Below are positions 1 to 11,700 of a DNA stretch of 64,000 bases, piece by piece (position 1 is the stretch's first letter; every line of letters starts with the position of its first letter). The DNA is from Lepidodermella squamata (Eukaryota > Gastrotricha). The notes under the pieces are model-generated. The model made no database searches, was not told the DNA's origin, and was given only the letters and a program-made list of their open reading frames with translations. The stretch lies in NCBI GenBank assembly GCA_047495785.1, contig JBLDXI010000042.1, positions 4,712,001-4,776,000 on the forward strand, read 5' to 3'. Made by a program: the position numbers and the translations under genes.

Positions 1-3000
1 CGCAAATTTCAGAACTCGACAAATTGTACGAGGAAAATCCGCGAATTTTTCACAGTTTAGTCGCAACACTAACTGGGCCCCTGCTTGATATCTGCCAAAC
101 AACAACGGCAGGTACTAGTGAGTTGAAGGCCAAGTGTTTAGAAACCCTGCAACGGCTGTTACTAGTCGCGCCTGATTCAGTGTTGGACACTATGATAAAA
201 GCCGCAGATTTGTCGAGTTGTCTCGCTCAGTTCTTAGCCACGCAACATCAAAGTGACCTTCGAGTCGCAGGCCTAGCCCTGCAGATTTGCCATTTGTTAC
301 TACGCAGAAGCCCGGAGTTGTTCGCAAGTCAAGCGATTAAGCAAGGCATTTCACATCAAATCACGCAAACGTTGAATTTCGTGCAAAATTCATCGAGCGC
401 AAACGTCGCAGATTTGAGGACTAGCCATAATGATTCGATTGGTTCGGTTGAAGACCAGGAAACTGAATCGCAAGATCAGGAGACGAAAAAACGGTCTCAG
501 CGATCGAAACAGGCCACCCCGAAAAATAATGAACCATCAACGTCGCGAAATGTTCGTTCTTCAAGCCGCGGTTCGGCTAATTTGGAGGAGGATGAAGCTG
601 CTGGGGCGACGTCTGGTTTCAGGAAATTACGTTCCACCGTAAAATCCGTATTGAGCCGGGGTAATAAGAATTCAGCGGAGAAGCCTGGTACTAGCCAGGT
701 GGGTAGTTCGTCGAGAAACGCGGCGAATTCGCGAAAATCTGACGGTTCACCCAGCTTATCCCGAGGCCGGGGCTCCGGGGCGGGTGCTTCGTCCAGCCAG
801 CGTTCCGGCGGGCAAAATCGGTCGAGTACCGCGGCTCAGAACAACGAAACCGCCCTGGCTGCTTACCACGCTAAATTGCGCAGTTGGATCCAACAATGGG
901 CGAAATTATTCCTCGAAAAGTTGGAGGAAGTCGTGAAAAAGAATGAAGAATCCTCGCCGAATTCGTCGTCTTACTCGGCCCTAAAAGCAGCGGCTAATTC
1001 GCTCATTGCCGGGCAAGAATCGATGAAATCGCTCGCTGAAATTCGCGATTTGATAATGACGCAAGATTTCTCGCTGTTCGAGCTCGGTTCTTCCGGGTTG
1101 ACTGATTCCTTAGTCAAATTTTTGACCTCAGCCCCGGCAGATCACTTGCGGGCTTTTCTCAGAATCTTCGCCGTGCTACCGCCTGGTCTAGAGCTGGCGA
1201 AAGATATCCGACCTCCTGAGTCGTTTCAGCGACAGCCTTTGGGTGAATTGGTATCTAAATTAGTTGGGTGTCTGCAACAAATTGAGCAATTTGAGGTCAA
1301 ATCAGCGATTGTAAGGGACCGCGCTCAGAGTTCGATTTTCGGCTCGTCTGGGCTGATGCCGTCCAGCCTGTTAGCCGCGGCTATGACGTCATCGAGCGGG
1401 GCTAATTCCGGCGCTGCGGCGTTTTCAGTGTCACCCGTCGTTCGGTTTTTCTCGACCTGTTCGCTGAAACTTGAATTGCGGCGGAAAACCAGCCAACAAC
1501 AGGCTCAATCTTCGCGTCTTTCAAACAATGCAGCGACTACGGCAGTCCCGAGTTGCCTGGTTCGCATCGACCCGCTGCTAACCGTCGACGTTTTATCGCG
1601 CTGGATCGTTCAAAAGGGGCTGCATTTGAATTCTGGGCCGTTGTCGTCACTTTCGTCTCAGCGAACTAGCCAACAGCAGCGGAGTCAGCCGAGGGCTAAC
1701 AATGACTCGCAATCTGGCGCTGAAACTTCGTCAGTTTCCGGCGCGGAAGATTTCGATGACGGCGATTCGTCGATTGCTGATTTCTCATCCACCTTAACAG
1801 ATGATGGTGGCATGAGTTCAGGCCCCGAATCGGGCGGCAATGCGCAGGAACCCGCGGCTGGAGCTTCGAGTAGCAGCGGTCTGCGAGGGGCGGAGTCGAA
1901 TGCGGCGAGGTCGAATTCCGGCGTTCAGGTCGAGTTGTTGCTTGATGACACCGTTTTACCACCCGAAATTACGCTATATCAAGCCGTGGCTCAGTTTGGT
2001 CTAGGGTTATCAGACGAGGCCCTATTCAGCCTATCTTCAAGCGATCCGCTATTCCAGCAACCCCACGCGATCAACTTCAGAATCCGAAATTCGACGTCGA
2101 TAAGCGAGGAATCGACTGAAAACACGGCTAAGTCTGGCAAATCAAGTCCGGTTGAGCGGAAATCGCCCGAGCCGAATTCTCTGGGAATTTTGGACGATTT
2201 TCTGCGCAAGCCTGTTGAATCGACAATTGAGTCGCAAGTTGGGCCGATTTTGTCGTTGTTACGAATGCTGTACGGCTTGAATCGCTACTGGTACTCGCTG
2301 TTCGATGTGACGCATATGAATGATGGCGATGGTCATTTTTGGTTCCCGAGCGCCCCGGTTAAGGTCCTGATGGCTGTTGAAGAGTTCATTTCTCCGAAGT
2401 TGAACTTGAAGGCTCAGCGCCAGTTGCGGGATACGTTCGTCCTAGCGACTGGAATTGTGCCGAAATGGCTGCAGCAAATCTGCTCGAACTGGCCGTTTTT
2501 GCTCTCGTATGACGTGCGGCAACAGATTTTCTACCTGACGACGTTCGGTAGGGATCGCGGCATTTTGCGGTTGAACCAACTGGCGAACGCGGCGTCGAAC
2601 AACCCCGCGGCTCAGCAAAGCTCGGCTAATTCTCAACAGGTAATCCATTTTTTTATTCACAATTCCAGCATTTTTGCGAGAGTAAGGTACGAGTTACGAG
2701 TTTCGGGGAGGAATATGTTGGGTAGATCGTTCCAGAAGTTTTAGCAAGCAACGGTAGGGCTATGTCTACTGGAGATGTGTATTTTTCGTCATTGAATCTC
2801 GAACTACAGTGAAAATCATAGCTGGGTACATCTACAAATTAAAAACGGAATGAAATTTCACTAGTTTTTTGGTTAATTTGATTTTTTTTATCGTGACTTA
2901 GGGACACAACGCTAGTGCAGGCGGATCCGGTGCCTTCGGCGGCAGTGCCTCGCTGTCCGCCTCGGACCAAGCCGTTCAGACCTGGCTGTCTCGCATTGTT

Positions 3001-5333
3001 CGCAGCGTCGAGAAACGCCGCTACGAAGTCTCGCGCAGTCAGCTGCTCGCCGATGCTATGCGTGTCCTCAAGCAGTCATCCGCGCCCGCTTTCCGCTCTT
3101 CGATCGTCGAAATCCAGTACAAAAACGAGGTCGGCGTCGGGCTGGGGCCTACCCTGGAATTCTACGCCCTTGTCTCGCGGCAGCTGCAATCGCCCGAGCT
3201 CGATTTGTGGCACGCAATGTCGACCTGCAACCAACCCGGCGCTCATCTCTACCCGAAAAGCCACAACTCCTCGTCCCAAACCAGGACAATTTCACCGATG
3301 GCCGAGCAGCACGGCGGTCAGGTGGAGTTGTTCCGCTTTTTGGGCCAATTTGTCGCGAGGGCAATAGTCGACGGGCGTATGGTGGATTTGAACTTCAACC
3401 CGCTGTTCATCGACCGGCTGCTGACCGCGCATCACCAAAACGAGACATTCCGCCCGCTGCCCACTGATTTGCTGTGGGTTGACAAGACTCTGGGCCGGTC
3501 TGTCGCCCAGTTGGTGAAAATTTCGCGCCACGACTCGCATGAGCATATCAATTCGCACTTGGACGATCTGATGTTGGACTTTGCCGTGCCCGGCCGGCCC
3601 GATGCCGATATTTCCGGTGACAATCCGCAGCATCGCGGCCCGCTGACGGCCGGCAACTTGGGCGCTTATATTTCGGCGCTGTTGGAGTTTTTCCTCGCGT
3701 CGGGCGTGGCTGATTTCCTGGACGCGTTCTGCGATGGGTTTAACACTGTCTTTCCGATTGAGGCGCTGCGGCGCTTCTTCTGCTCGCCTTCAGAAATTGA
3801 GGCCTTCCTGGGCGGCTGCAACGACACGGCGCCGTGGGATGCGCAGTTGCTGCGTGATGCCATCAGGCCCGATCACGGCTATAACCAGGTAAGACTCATT
3901 TTGGGTCCTTCGGCATGGAAAAACGGGGTGACTTCGGCATATCAAAAATTGAATGTGGTAAGGTAAAGAAGATCTCATTGGTGGGATACCGTTGAATAGC
4001 CTGGAGGAAGCGCAATCTGAAAATTGTATATGATTCCATTGGATCCAAGGCCATTTTCATCATCAAATGGGACCAATTTAAGGTGGAAACATCGCTTTGC
4101 AGTGCTTCTCACGAACTTCGTTTGGAAATTTGTCTTAAATCAAGGCTGGAAACGATCAAAATTAATGCCTGAAATTGAATCTGACCATTTTTTGTAATGC
4201 TTTTTTTCATTTGGGCAGGCTTAAGTGGTTCACCAAAATTGTGGGGAGCAAATTTTCCTCATCTGATTTCCTCGAAAAGCCTCATTTTAAGCTTAAAACC
4301 GCTATTTATTTAAAATGTGGTTAATTGCAGGAAGATTTAACCCATTAAAGCCCAGAAATTTCTTGGAGTAAATGTTGTTCATGAAACGTAACGCATTTAT
4401 TCGAATTCCAACCGAAACGTTGGAATTCGAATAAATGCGTTACGTTTCATAAAAAGCCCAGAAAGTTTTCGGAAAATGTTTATATTTTTCTTTCCCTATT
4501 GACACGTGCTTTTCCGATAGAGAACAATTCGGGGATTAAGAATCTGAAAACCGCATATTTTTATCATCTACCGTTATTGAGATGTTCAAGTGTCAAGTTG
4601 TCACGTGACCTTACCTTTTGTCACACCTTGACGATTATCTCAAGAAGGGTGATAGCTAGGAAGCCGCTCTCAAAGAAAAAGTTCATCAGCGTGATGAGAT
4701 CTATCTAGAAATGCATTCAGTTGGGTCATAGGTGATACTTCGTGCAAAATCGATTTTGAGTTTGGTGACAGTCCCAAAAAACGGCTCCTAGCTCATCTCC
4801 AAGCATACGAGACACTGGTTATTTATCCGTTTTCCCCGAATTTATACGATTTCCCAGCGCGGAGATATGCCTTTTAGACACCCTGGGGTTGTAGTCACCC
4901 TTCAGGATTTTTTAAATATAGGGTGGCAGGAAAAGATGCCGTTGGGCTTTAATGGGTTTTAAATTCAGATCTTGAACATTTTGAACCGGTTATTTTCATT
5001 TTTTTCATAATTGAAATTATTTTTCAGGATTCGCCTGTTGTTCACTGGCTCATCGAAACCCTGGTCACGCTCGACTACACTCAGCGCCGGCTGTTCCTGC
5101 AATTCGCAACCGGCACTCCGCGCCTGCCGCTCGGCGGTTTCGCCGCCCTATCCCCGCCGCTCACCGTGGTGCGGCGGGCGCTGGAGCAGTCTGCGAACCC
5201 GGACGACTTCCTGCCCTCGGTCATGACCTGCGCCAATTACCTGAAAATGCCCGAGTACTCGTCGCCGGAAATTCTACGCCGCAAGCTGCTGCTCGCCATC
5301 ACCGACGGCCAGGAGACATTCCACCTGTCCTAG
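1..5333 (+). CDS. TRIP12: TRIP12-type HECT E3 ubiquitin ligase, 3' part of the gene
   Basis: The protein transfers ubiquitin through a C-terminal HECT domain; the family acts in the nucleus on DNA-damage and ubiquitin-fusion substrates. Exons are 1-2639 (5' end outside the window), 2902-3888 and 5028-5333, both introns in phase 0. About 1,309 residues are visible: helical armadillo-like repeats, a long Ser-rich disordered stretch (roughly codons at 430-850), the TRIP12/UFD4 middle region ([16 protein letters not shown] near 1960; YVTAF-like [15 protein letters not shown] near 2530), then the HECT domain starting near 3060 ([20 protein letters not shown]). The catalytic Cys lies in [10 protein letters not shown], codon 5229-5231, and the protein ends with the family tail TFHLS. 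The WWE domain would lie upstream, outside the window. No in-frame ATG marks a start at the left edge. The 1.1-kb second intron carries a MITE-like element. Confidence 0.95.
4339..4958. mobile_element. MITE-like element in the TRIP12 intron
   Basis: The ends are a perfect 16-bp inverted repeat: AACCCATTAAAGCCCA at 4339-4354 and its reverse complement at 4943-4958. The roughly 620-bp interior has no long reading frame. TTAA occurs at the left edge and near the right edge, so a TTAA target site is possible, but no clean duplication is visible. A second, perfect hairpin lies inside it. It is most likely a non-autonomous DNA transposon; the superfamily is not identified. Confidence 0.6.
4381..4450. 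repeat. Perfect 32-bp inverted repeat with 6-nt loop
   Basis: Bases 4381-4412 are exactly reverse-complementary to 4419-4450, separated by six bases. It lies within the intronic MITE-like element and would fold into a long hairpin in the TRIP12 pre-mRNA. It could be a nested palindromic element or a structural part of the host element. Confidence 0.9.
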
Positions 5334-7538
5334 AAAATGGCTGCAAACCCGACTCGAAAAAATTTATATCAACAAAAGAGGAAAAATATATGAGAAACAA
5401 AATCACATCACTTCATTCTTTCTCCTTGCAAGGAAACTCTCTGTGCACTTTTGGGTATTTAGCTGTGTAGTCTTCAGATAAATTACTAATTATGTGCTGA
5501 TGATGATGATAGAGAAAAAAATCGATTTATGGCGGAGTATCACAATAATTTTTGATAATTATTTGTAGGCCACCGCACTTCAGTTTGGTTGACTAATTTG
5601 GCCCTGGAGAAAATCATAAAAAAATCGAAAAAATTGGGCAATTTTGAAACCGGCTGTTTGCGGCGTCCTGAACTTTCGCGTCGCTTTCAAACTACAAAGT
5701 TCTATATACAAATGTTGAAGCGATCATAAAAAAATAATTTTCGCTTCATATTAATTTGCTAATAAAAAATGAAAATTAGCGCGTTTTTTCTTCTTTCTAA
5801 AAAAATTAGTATGTATCTCATGTTATTATACCTTCTTATATACGCTGTTATATATCGAATAATTAACATTTGTGTTATATATCGACTTGTTTGTTTTCTT
5901 CATATCTTCATCCGCTTTCCTCCTCATCTCGCCCATTCGAAACTGAATATAATATTTCTCTTGGATTGTTGTTGTTGTTCTGTGGAAATTTAAGAAAGGC
6001 ACCATACCGTAAAATCTGCTCGAAAATTTTCCGACCCTCACCTGTAAAAAATGAAAATTTTTGCAATAATAATAATAATAAAATTTTGAGTCACAATTGA
6101 ATTTACAAGGTGAGAATTTTTCTAAAATGATTCACAAATACACGTCTTCTTCCATGATTTTTTTAATTCATTCGTAATCTGCTATCTCTTGTCGTAGGAT
6201 AACCCCTAAATGTTCCCCGTTCCCCAATTTTTCGTTGTTTTTTTCAGCAAATTCAGCTTTATAATAACCTTGCGTTGAAAAACTGGTATGTGGGTGTTTT
6301 GCTTCTTCTTTTTTGCTTGGAAAAATCCTGGAAACTTACCTTTCGTTGGAAGTTCAATCACATTTACGGCTGAATAACCCCTGAATTGTCGACGTGGTCA
6401 ACTATTTGTGCGATTGTGTGGTTTGGTGTGGATGAGGCAGGCTCTGCGTTATAATATGTAGACCGTGTTATATTCAAATATATCGATATATGAAAAATCT
6501 TGAAACTGAGGTATAAATACACAATAAAATAAATTGGCTTGTTCATATTAGCGGTGTTCATTTTGAAATTTCCAAGTGTTGCTGCTTTTATTTGTAGCTG
6601 TCTCCTCCGCTGATTTGGTAACTCATTTTCCGAATTCGAACAAAGCTGTTTTAGTTCGATCGCAATATCACATGATCGGTTTTCATGCCTCCCGATTCAA
6701 CAGACTTCGACTTGGTTCAAACTTTTGCCATTCCATAAACCCAATTTCCAGGAGCTCCTCCTTAACCAGAGGTAGAAACAGAATAACCCCACATTATCAG
6801 GCGTTTCCTCGCCTTTATGAAGCTATCGTTGATCGTTGCTCAAAGTTGCAAAAGGTTAAAATAAAAATAAACCCAAATAAACCTGAAAAATCGAAGGTAG
6901 CAATGTATAACCTGCTTCGATCCACATTTTCGATTGTATTTAATTTTTCGCTTCTCTTCTGGGGAGAAGTCCAAGAAATCGCCCGAAGGCTCATTGAATG
7001 TTCCCACTTGAATCTTTAGTAAAAGGCGAACGTTTTGCGCGGAAACCAGAGTAGTCTAAACGCCTTGGGAGTTTAAGGCGCCATTTTACAGACGTCATCA
7101 GAATAAAATACTATTCACAGACAGGAATAGCACGCTTAAATGCCAAGGCGCTGGCTGAAACCATCATTATTTCTATTATTTTGAGATACGAGCGATTCTT
7201 TGACAGTTCGCTGTATGGTCACCTTACTCCGTCGTGTTGGCAAATAATTCTCACACACAAGTCATTCGGGAAAATTATTTCCTTCAAAAAATTGTCAGCC
7301 TGTTAAACCCCAAACCTATCATAAATTACGTGGGTGCATCATATATTGTTTACTTTTTTCTGGCTAAAAACCCACCAGCTGAGCAATTTTCCACCCAACC
7401 CTTCGTGCTCTCGCGTCATGACGGCAGCAACTCCCAAGCAAAAACTACGAAATTTCTCCCAAAAGCAAAATTTCTCCATCCCTTTCATGTGAACTGTGTG
7501 TGAATAAAATTTTCACAGGTGCCTGCCGCTTAGCAGGC
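5334..7538. other. Intergenic, AT-rich, no convincing gene
   Basis: This holds the TRIP12 3' UTR and spacer. There are short AT-rich runs (around 5760-5880 and 6060-6090). A 147-codon open stretch at 6576-7019 begins with GTG, has no in-frame ATG near its hydrophobic start and shows no recognisable domain. I see no RNA gene or clear repeat. Confidence 0.5.
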
Positions 7539-7546
7539 TATAAAAA
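7539..7546 (+). promoter_or_regulatory. TATA box of the small secreted peptide gene
   Basis: TATAAAAA lies 85 bp upstream of the ATG at 7631. Transcription would be expected to start about 30 bp downstream, near 7570. The canonical TATA box directly before a signal-peptide exon is the main reason to accept this small gene. Confidence 0.6.
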
Positions 7547-7630
7547 TCGGTTGACTCGCCGAAAAATTTCACAATCTGCCTAACTGCGGTAATATCATCT
7601 CGGTTCGCCTAAGACTGTTTCTCTGTCGCA

Positions 7631-8092
7631 ATGAACAAATTGCTAATCATCATCTTGCTAGCGGTTAGTCTACTTATAACAAATGAATGCTAAATGGCAT
7701 TAAGCAAACGTTTCTTCTTCCAACAGACTGTTGTAGCCGTATAAATGCTGAGCAGGAGGGAGCTCGTGGTCCGCGATTCAATAGATTCGTCAGTAAAGTA
7801 AAGGGAGGTATCAAAAAAGCAGTTGAGTGGGTGAAGACCTCTGGAGATGCCATAAAGGCTGCAGAGAAGGTCAAGGCCTCAGAAGCGGTGAAAACTGGTG
7901 CGAAAGTCTCTGAGAAACCTAAAGAAGCCAAACGCTCTGGCGATGAACCGGTTGAATCGGAACGCACATAGCGCAGCCGACAAAGTCAAGAAAGGTGTCG
8001 ACAAGGTGAAAGATGTTTATAAAAAGGCTGAAAATGCGAACGATAAGGTCAAGGCCGCCGTGGCCACGATTAAAGAGAAAGTTGGTGCGTGA
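7631..8092 (+). CDS. Small secreted Lys/Ala-rich amphipathic helical protein
   Basis: I do not recognise this gene. Exon 1 at 7631 encodes a hydrophobic signal peptide (MNKLLIIILLA). A short intron ends at the strong acceptor TTTCTTCTTCCAACAG (7711-7726). The mature part starts near CCSRINAEQEGARGPRFNRF and continues with repeated KVK/KAA amphipathic helix. The donor is uncertain: GTTAGT at 7664 has the better consensus but the wrong phase, while GT at 7668 keeps the frame. The first frame closes at 7971. A second helix-coding frame (AADKVKKGVDKVKDVYKK) runs to 8092, so either a second intron or a frameshift joins them. Heptad-like Lys/Ala repeats recall cationic antimicrobial peptides or LEA-type helices; neither role is shown. 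The gene is AT/GC-balanced and lies on its own between TRIP12 and TRPM. Confidence 0.5.
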
Positions 8093-8724
8093 TCAACGCG
8101 TGAAGATGCTTTTTCGTTCCTTGAAGAGTAAAGAAAATTGAGACTATGCAAGAAAATGGAAGAAAATTCGCACAGTGGTGTGATGTGTGACAATCGAGCA
8201 AGCATTGCGTTCGGGCGAACTATAAATGCATTCTCTTCCGAAACACGCGGCAAGCATTTCGCTAATTCGAGAGATTGCCCTCCTGCCGGCCATCGAACGG
8301 AACTCCCAGGAAATTGTGATTTCGCAAGAAATTAAAATTTCAAGACGGGTCGAGTGGTGACTGGACTTTCTGAGGAATGTTGCCTCCGCTCAAAATCGCA
8401 GAAAAAATATTAAGATATGGGATAGACGGGATTTCAAACAGTGGCTGTGGTCTGCCTGGGTGAAGACGGGGGTTGGTTATGCGGGCCCCGTCTATATAGC
8501 TTGGCGCATGACGATAACCTCTTGCCTGATCCTCTTTCCAAAATAAAACCAGGAATAATCACCAAATTTTTTTATTAATAAATAAAATATTCAGCGAAAA
8601 ATACATAATTTCATCACAGCTGTCGATTGATATTATCACAGTTCATAGTCACCACAACAGAGCAAAAATTTGAAAAAATACAACTCGAGAAATTTTTCTA
8701 TTCTAAAATCACTATCATGCGTCA
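8093..8724. other. Convergent 3' region between the small peptide gene and TRPM
   Basis: AATAAA at 8542-8547 could end a plus-strand transcript. The reverse complement of the T-rich stretch near 8570 gives AATAAA for the minus-strand TRPM transcript. TATA-like sequences occur near 8218 and 8491, without a following reading frame. Nothing else is supported. Confidence 0.4.
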
Positions 8725-11700
8725 TCATTTCGGGTGAATCATCGTCGTGATTTCGTTCAACGATGACGTCAACGCTTTCTCCAGGCTATCCAAGCCATTT
8801 TCGAGATCGTTAATTCGATTCGTGAGACCGCTCGAATCAACCACCGACTGGTTATGTAGCTGCTGGCTATTCAATTCAGAATTTTCACGCGCTAAACCCG
8901 CAATTCGACTGAGAGCTGATTGCGACGGCTTTGGCCTTTCTCGGACCGACTCTCTAGGCGGCCGATTTCTAGCAATCGAAGTTATGGTAGCTTTCCAATT
9001 CAGCTGCGCACGTTTCGTAGACGCTGATTTGTCTTGATCACGCTTGGCAATCACTAAATTAATTAGAGAAAATTATTAATAATAAATAAATAAATTATTT
9101 ACTTCAAGAAGAAGAAAGAAACTCATGTTTTATTGGAAAAAACACATATGGCAGATAATTAAAATAATTAAAATTAATTAATCATTAATTAACCAAAATT
9201 CAATTTTTTTAATTTTTTTGAAAATTTTCAAGAATTTCAAGAAAAACTTACAATCAAGATTGCGAAGACCAGCGACCCGGTCAACGATGTGCCCGATTGA
9301 TTCGCGAACTGCCTTAATTTGGCCCTCGATAGTCAGCCGATGCGCCTCCATTTGCGTTTTACTCATCGAAACTAGCATTTCACGCTCGAAAATTCGCAGT
9401 TGTTCAATGTGGCTAGCCTCGTACATCGATGACAAATTGTCACGCTTACAGGAGCCGAAAATGCCGTAGGGTGTGAAGTGGAAAATGAACCCGATGGGTG
9501 GCGGCAGCCAATTTTTCATTATGGCCCATTTAGCGACAAGGAAAAAGTTGTACTTCCATACTTGAAGAGAATTTTGCTGAACATCACCATAAACATTGCT
9601 GAAAAAATTTGAAATTTTTAACAATTGAAAATAGATTTTTTTTCAATTTTTTCATAATATTAAAGGCTTTTTAAAAGGTGATCCTTACTTGAGAATGGCG
9701 ATGAGGAGATTGCATAACATAATTTTGGCGACAATAAGATAGGCCGCCAGGGTGATGGGCAATAATTCGAAGTTTTGCGGGCACAGTTGGCCGTAAGAAT
9801 CGAGGCCATAAGCGTAGGTGTCGTTATCGGCGCAGAAATACTCTGACGAAGGGTTGAGGGTCATATCGTACGAGTTCCACAAGTTCCAGAACGGGAAGTA
9901 GATGATGTTGTCGAATGTTTTGTAATTCGCAATTTGATCGCCCCGAAACATTATCGCAGATCTGAGGACCCCAAAAGCAACTATAAAAGGAAGAGGTTAA
10001 GAGATGAACCCGAAATGAATTATTAGGCGTTATTTCTTACCCATGAAAATGATGAGAATTATCAGCCATCGTCCCAATTCGATCAACTGGAAAAATCGGA
10101 AAAATAAAGTTAAATAAAATTGATTCAAAATTCTAAAATTGATTGAAATTAAATTTACCATTTTAATTTAATTGAAACCTAAAATTTAATTTGGGTATAA
10201 AAATTGAGAATTTAGAATTGAGAGTCGCAAAAGAAATATGCAGAGAAAATCCCTAAATAATTCATGAATAATTCCAGTAATTCTAGGGAAAACGGGGGAA
10301 ATCAGAAAAATCCCGGGAATCAAACAGGTTTTCGCAAACATATTTCTCGATTAAAACGCCCCAAGTCTACAAATTTGGAAAAATTACCGAGAATTGCCAA
10401 ATATTCAAACCATTTCGGGACACAGATCAGGGCTAGGGTTATTAAATCATTTGGGAACTTCATTTAAACAATTGAATAAATGGATAAAACTGAGAATTTT
10501 GAATTCTCAAAAAAATTGAAATTTTATTAAAATTATCAAAAAATAAATATTTTAATTTAATTTTACCATCTTGCGAATCATGACCAGCTTCGGCCCAAGC
10601 CACGGATGTACGGAGAAAACGCGAGAAAATCGGCAAATGAGAATGAACAAACAGCTCGCTAGCAACACCTTGCCTCGATAATTCAGCCAGAAATCATTCT
10701 GAGCCGACAACCGACACGCAACGCCCGCAACGTGGAACACGTAGGCCGCTAACGAGGCCGGGTTCCACACGGACCATTTCAACCAGCGCTGGAACTTGCG
10801 CTGCATATTCATACCCTGCATGTGGCCTATCTCGGCCAGCGAATCGACAAACAACGTGAAAGTCCAGCAATAAATCGCAATTTCAACGGGAGACGCATCG
10901 TCGGAGAAATCGAAAATTAACACATAGGTATACATAAGTAGATAGAGCAAATACGACAAGTGCCATAGTAGGAATTTAGTGACTGGAGCTCGGTAGAAAG
11001 CGACTAGTTTTTGCGTAACCGACAACCGCCCGTCCGATTCATCGCCCGGCTTTTCAATGTCAAGCGCCGGGATGATGAAGGGTAGAAATAGCGCGAGAAA
11101 CGTGACCAGCGACCCAGGCTTTATGCCCTGCTTCCACAGGGTGTCCAACGCGTCCTGGCAGCACGTTGTCGATAGGAACGACTGCGTTTGAGCCGACGCG
11201 CCTAGCTCGAGGCAGTTCGACCCGCTGACGATTTCGTACCGCCGTTCGACGAGGATTAACGCGCGTTCGCTGTGCGCCTTGTAAGATTCGTTGCACAGCG
11301 AGCAGGCTAGTTCTTCGAAGTAGTTTTTCGACTCGAGGTAAGAGTTGCGCAGATCCAACTGGTGGCCTTCGCACGTGCCGGCGAGGGCGTGGAAAATTTT
11401 GGCGGCGACCAGAGCTAGGCACAGGCAGTCGTCGGTGCGTTTCCAGAAGAATTCAGCCATTTTGGGGCGGTTTAATAGAACGGCAAAGATGAAGAGTTCG
11501 CGGCAGGGATTGCTCAGGGCGAGGTTGGCTATTTCCGGCGTGAGGCTGAATTCGGATCGAGAGCTCAAGGCATCGAGATTGTACCTGGAAAGAGAGAATA
11601 AAAAAATGAAAATTGAGAAGAAACTCAAGTGAGTGGATATCAATTTGATCTTGGTTTGAAACTAGGCTCAGCTTTCAGAAGGCATCTTGAAACCTCTACA

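Noticed and set aside
6576-7019. 147-codon plus-strand frame with a hydrophobic start (LLLLFVAVSSA)
   Set aside because: It opens with GTG, there is no ATG near the hydrophobic segment, the composition is not coding-like and no domain is seen.
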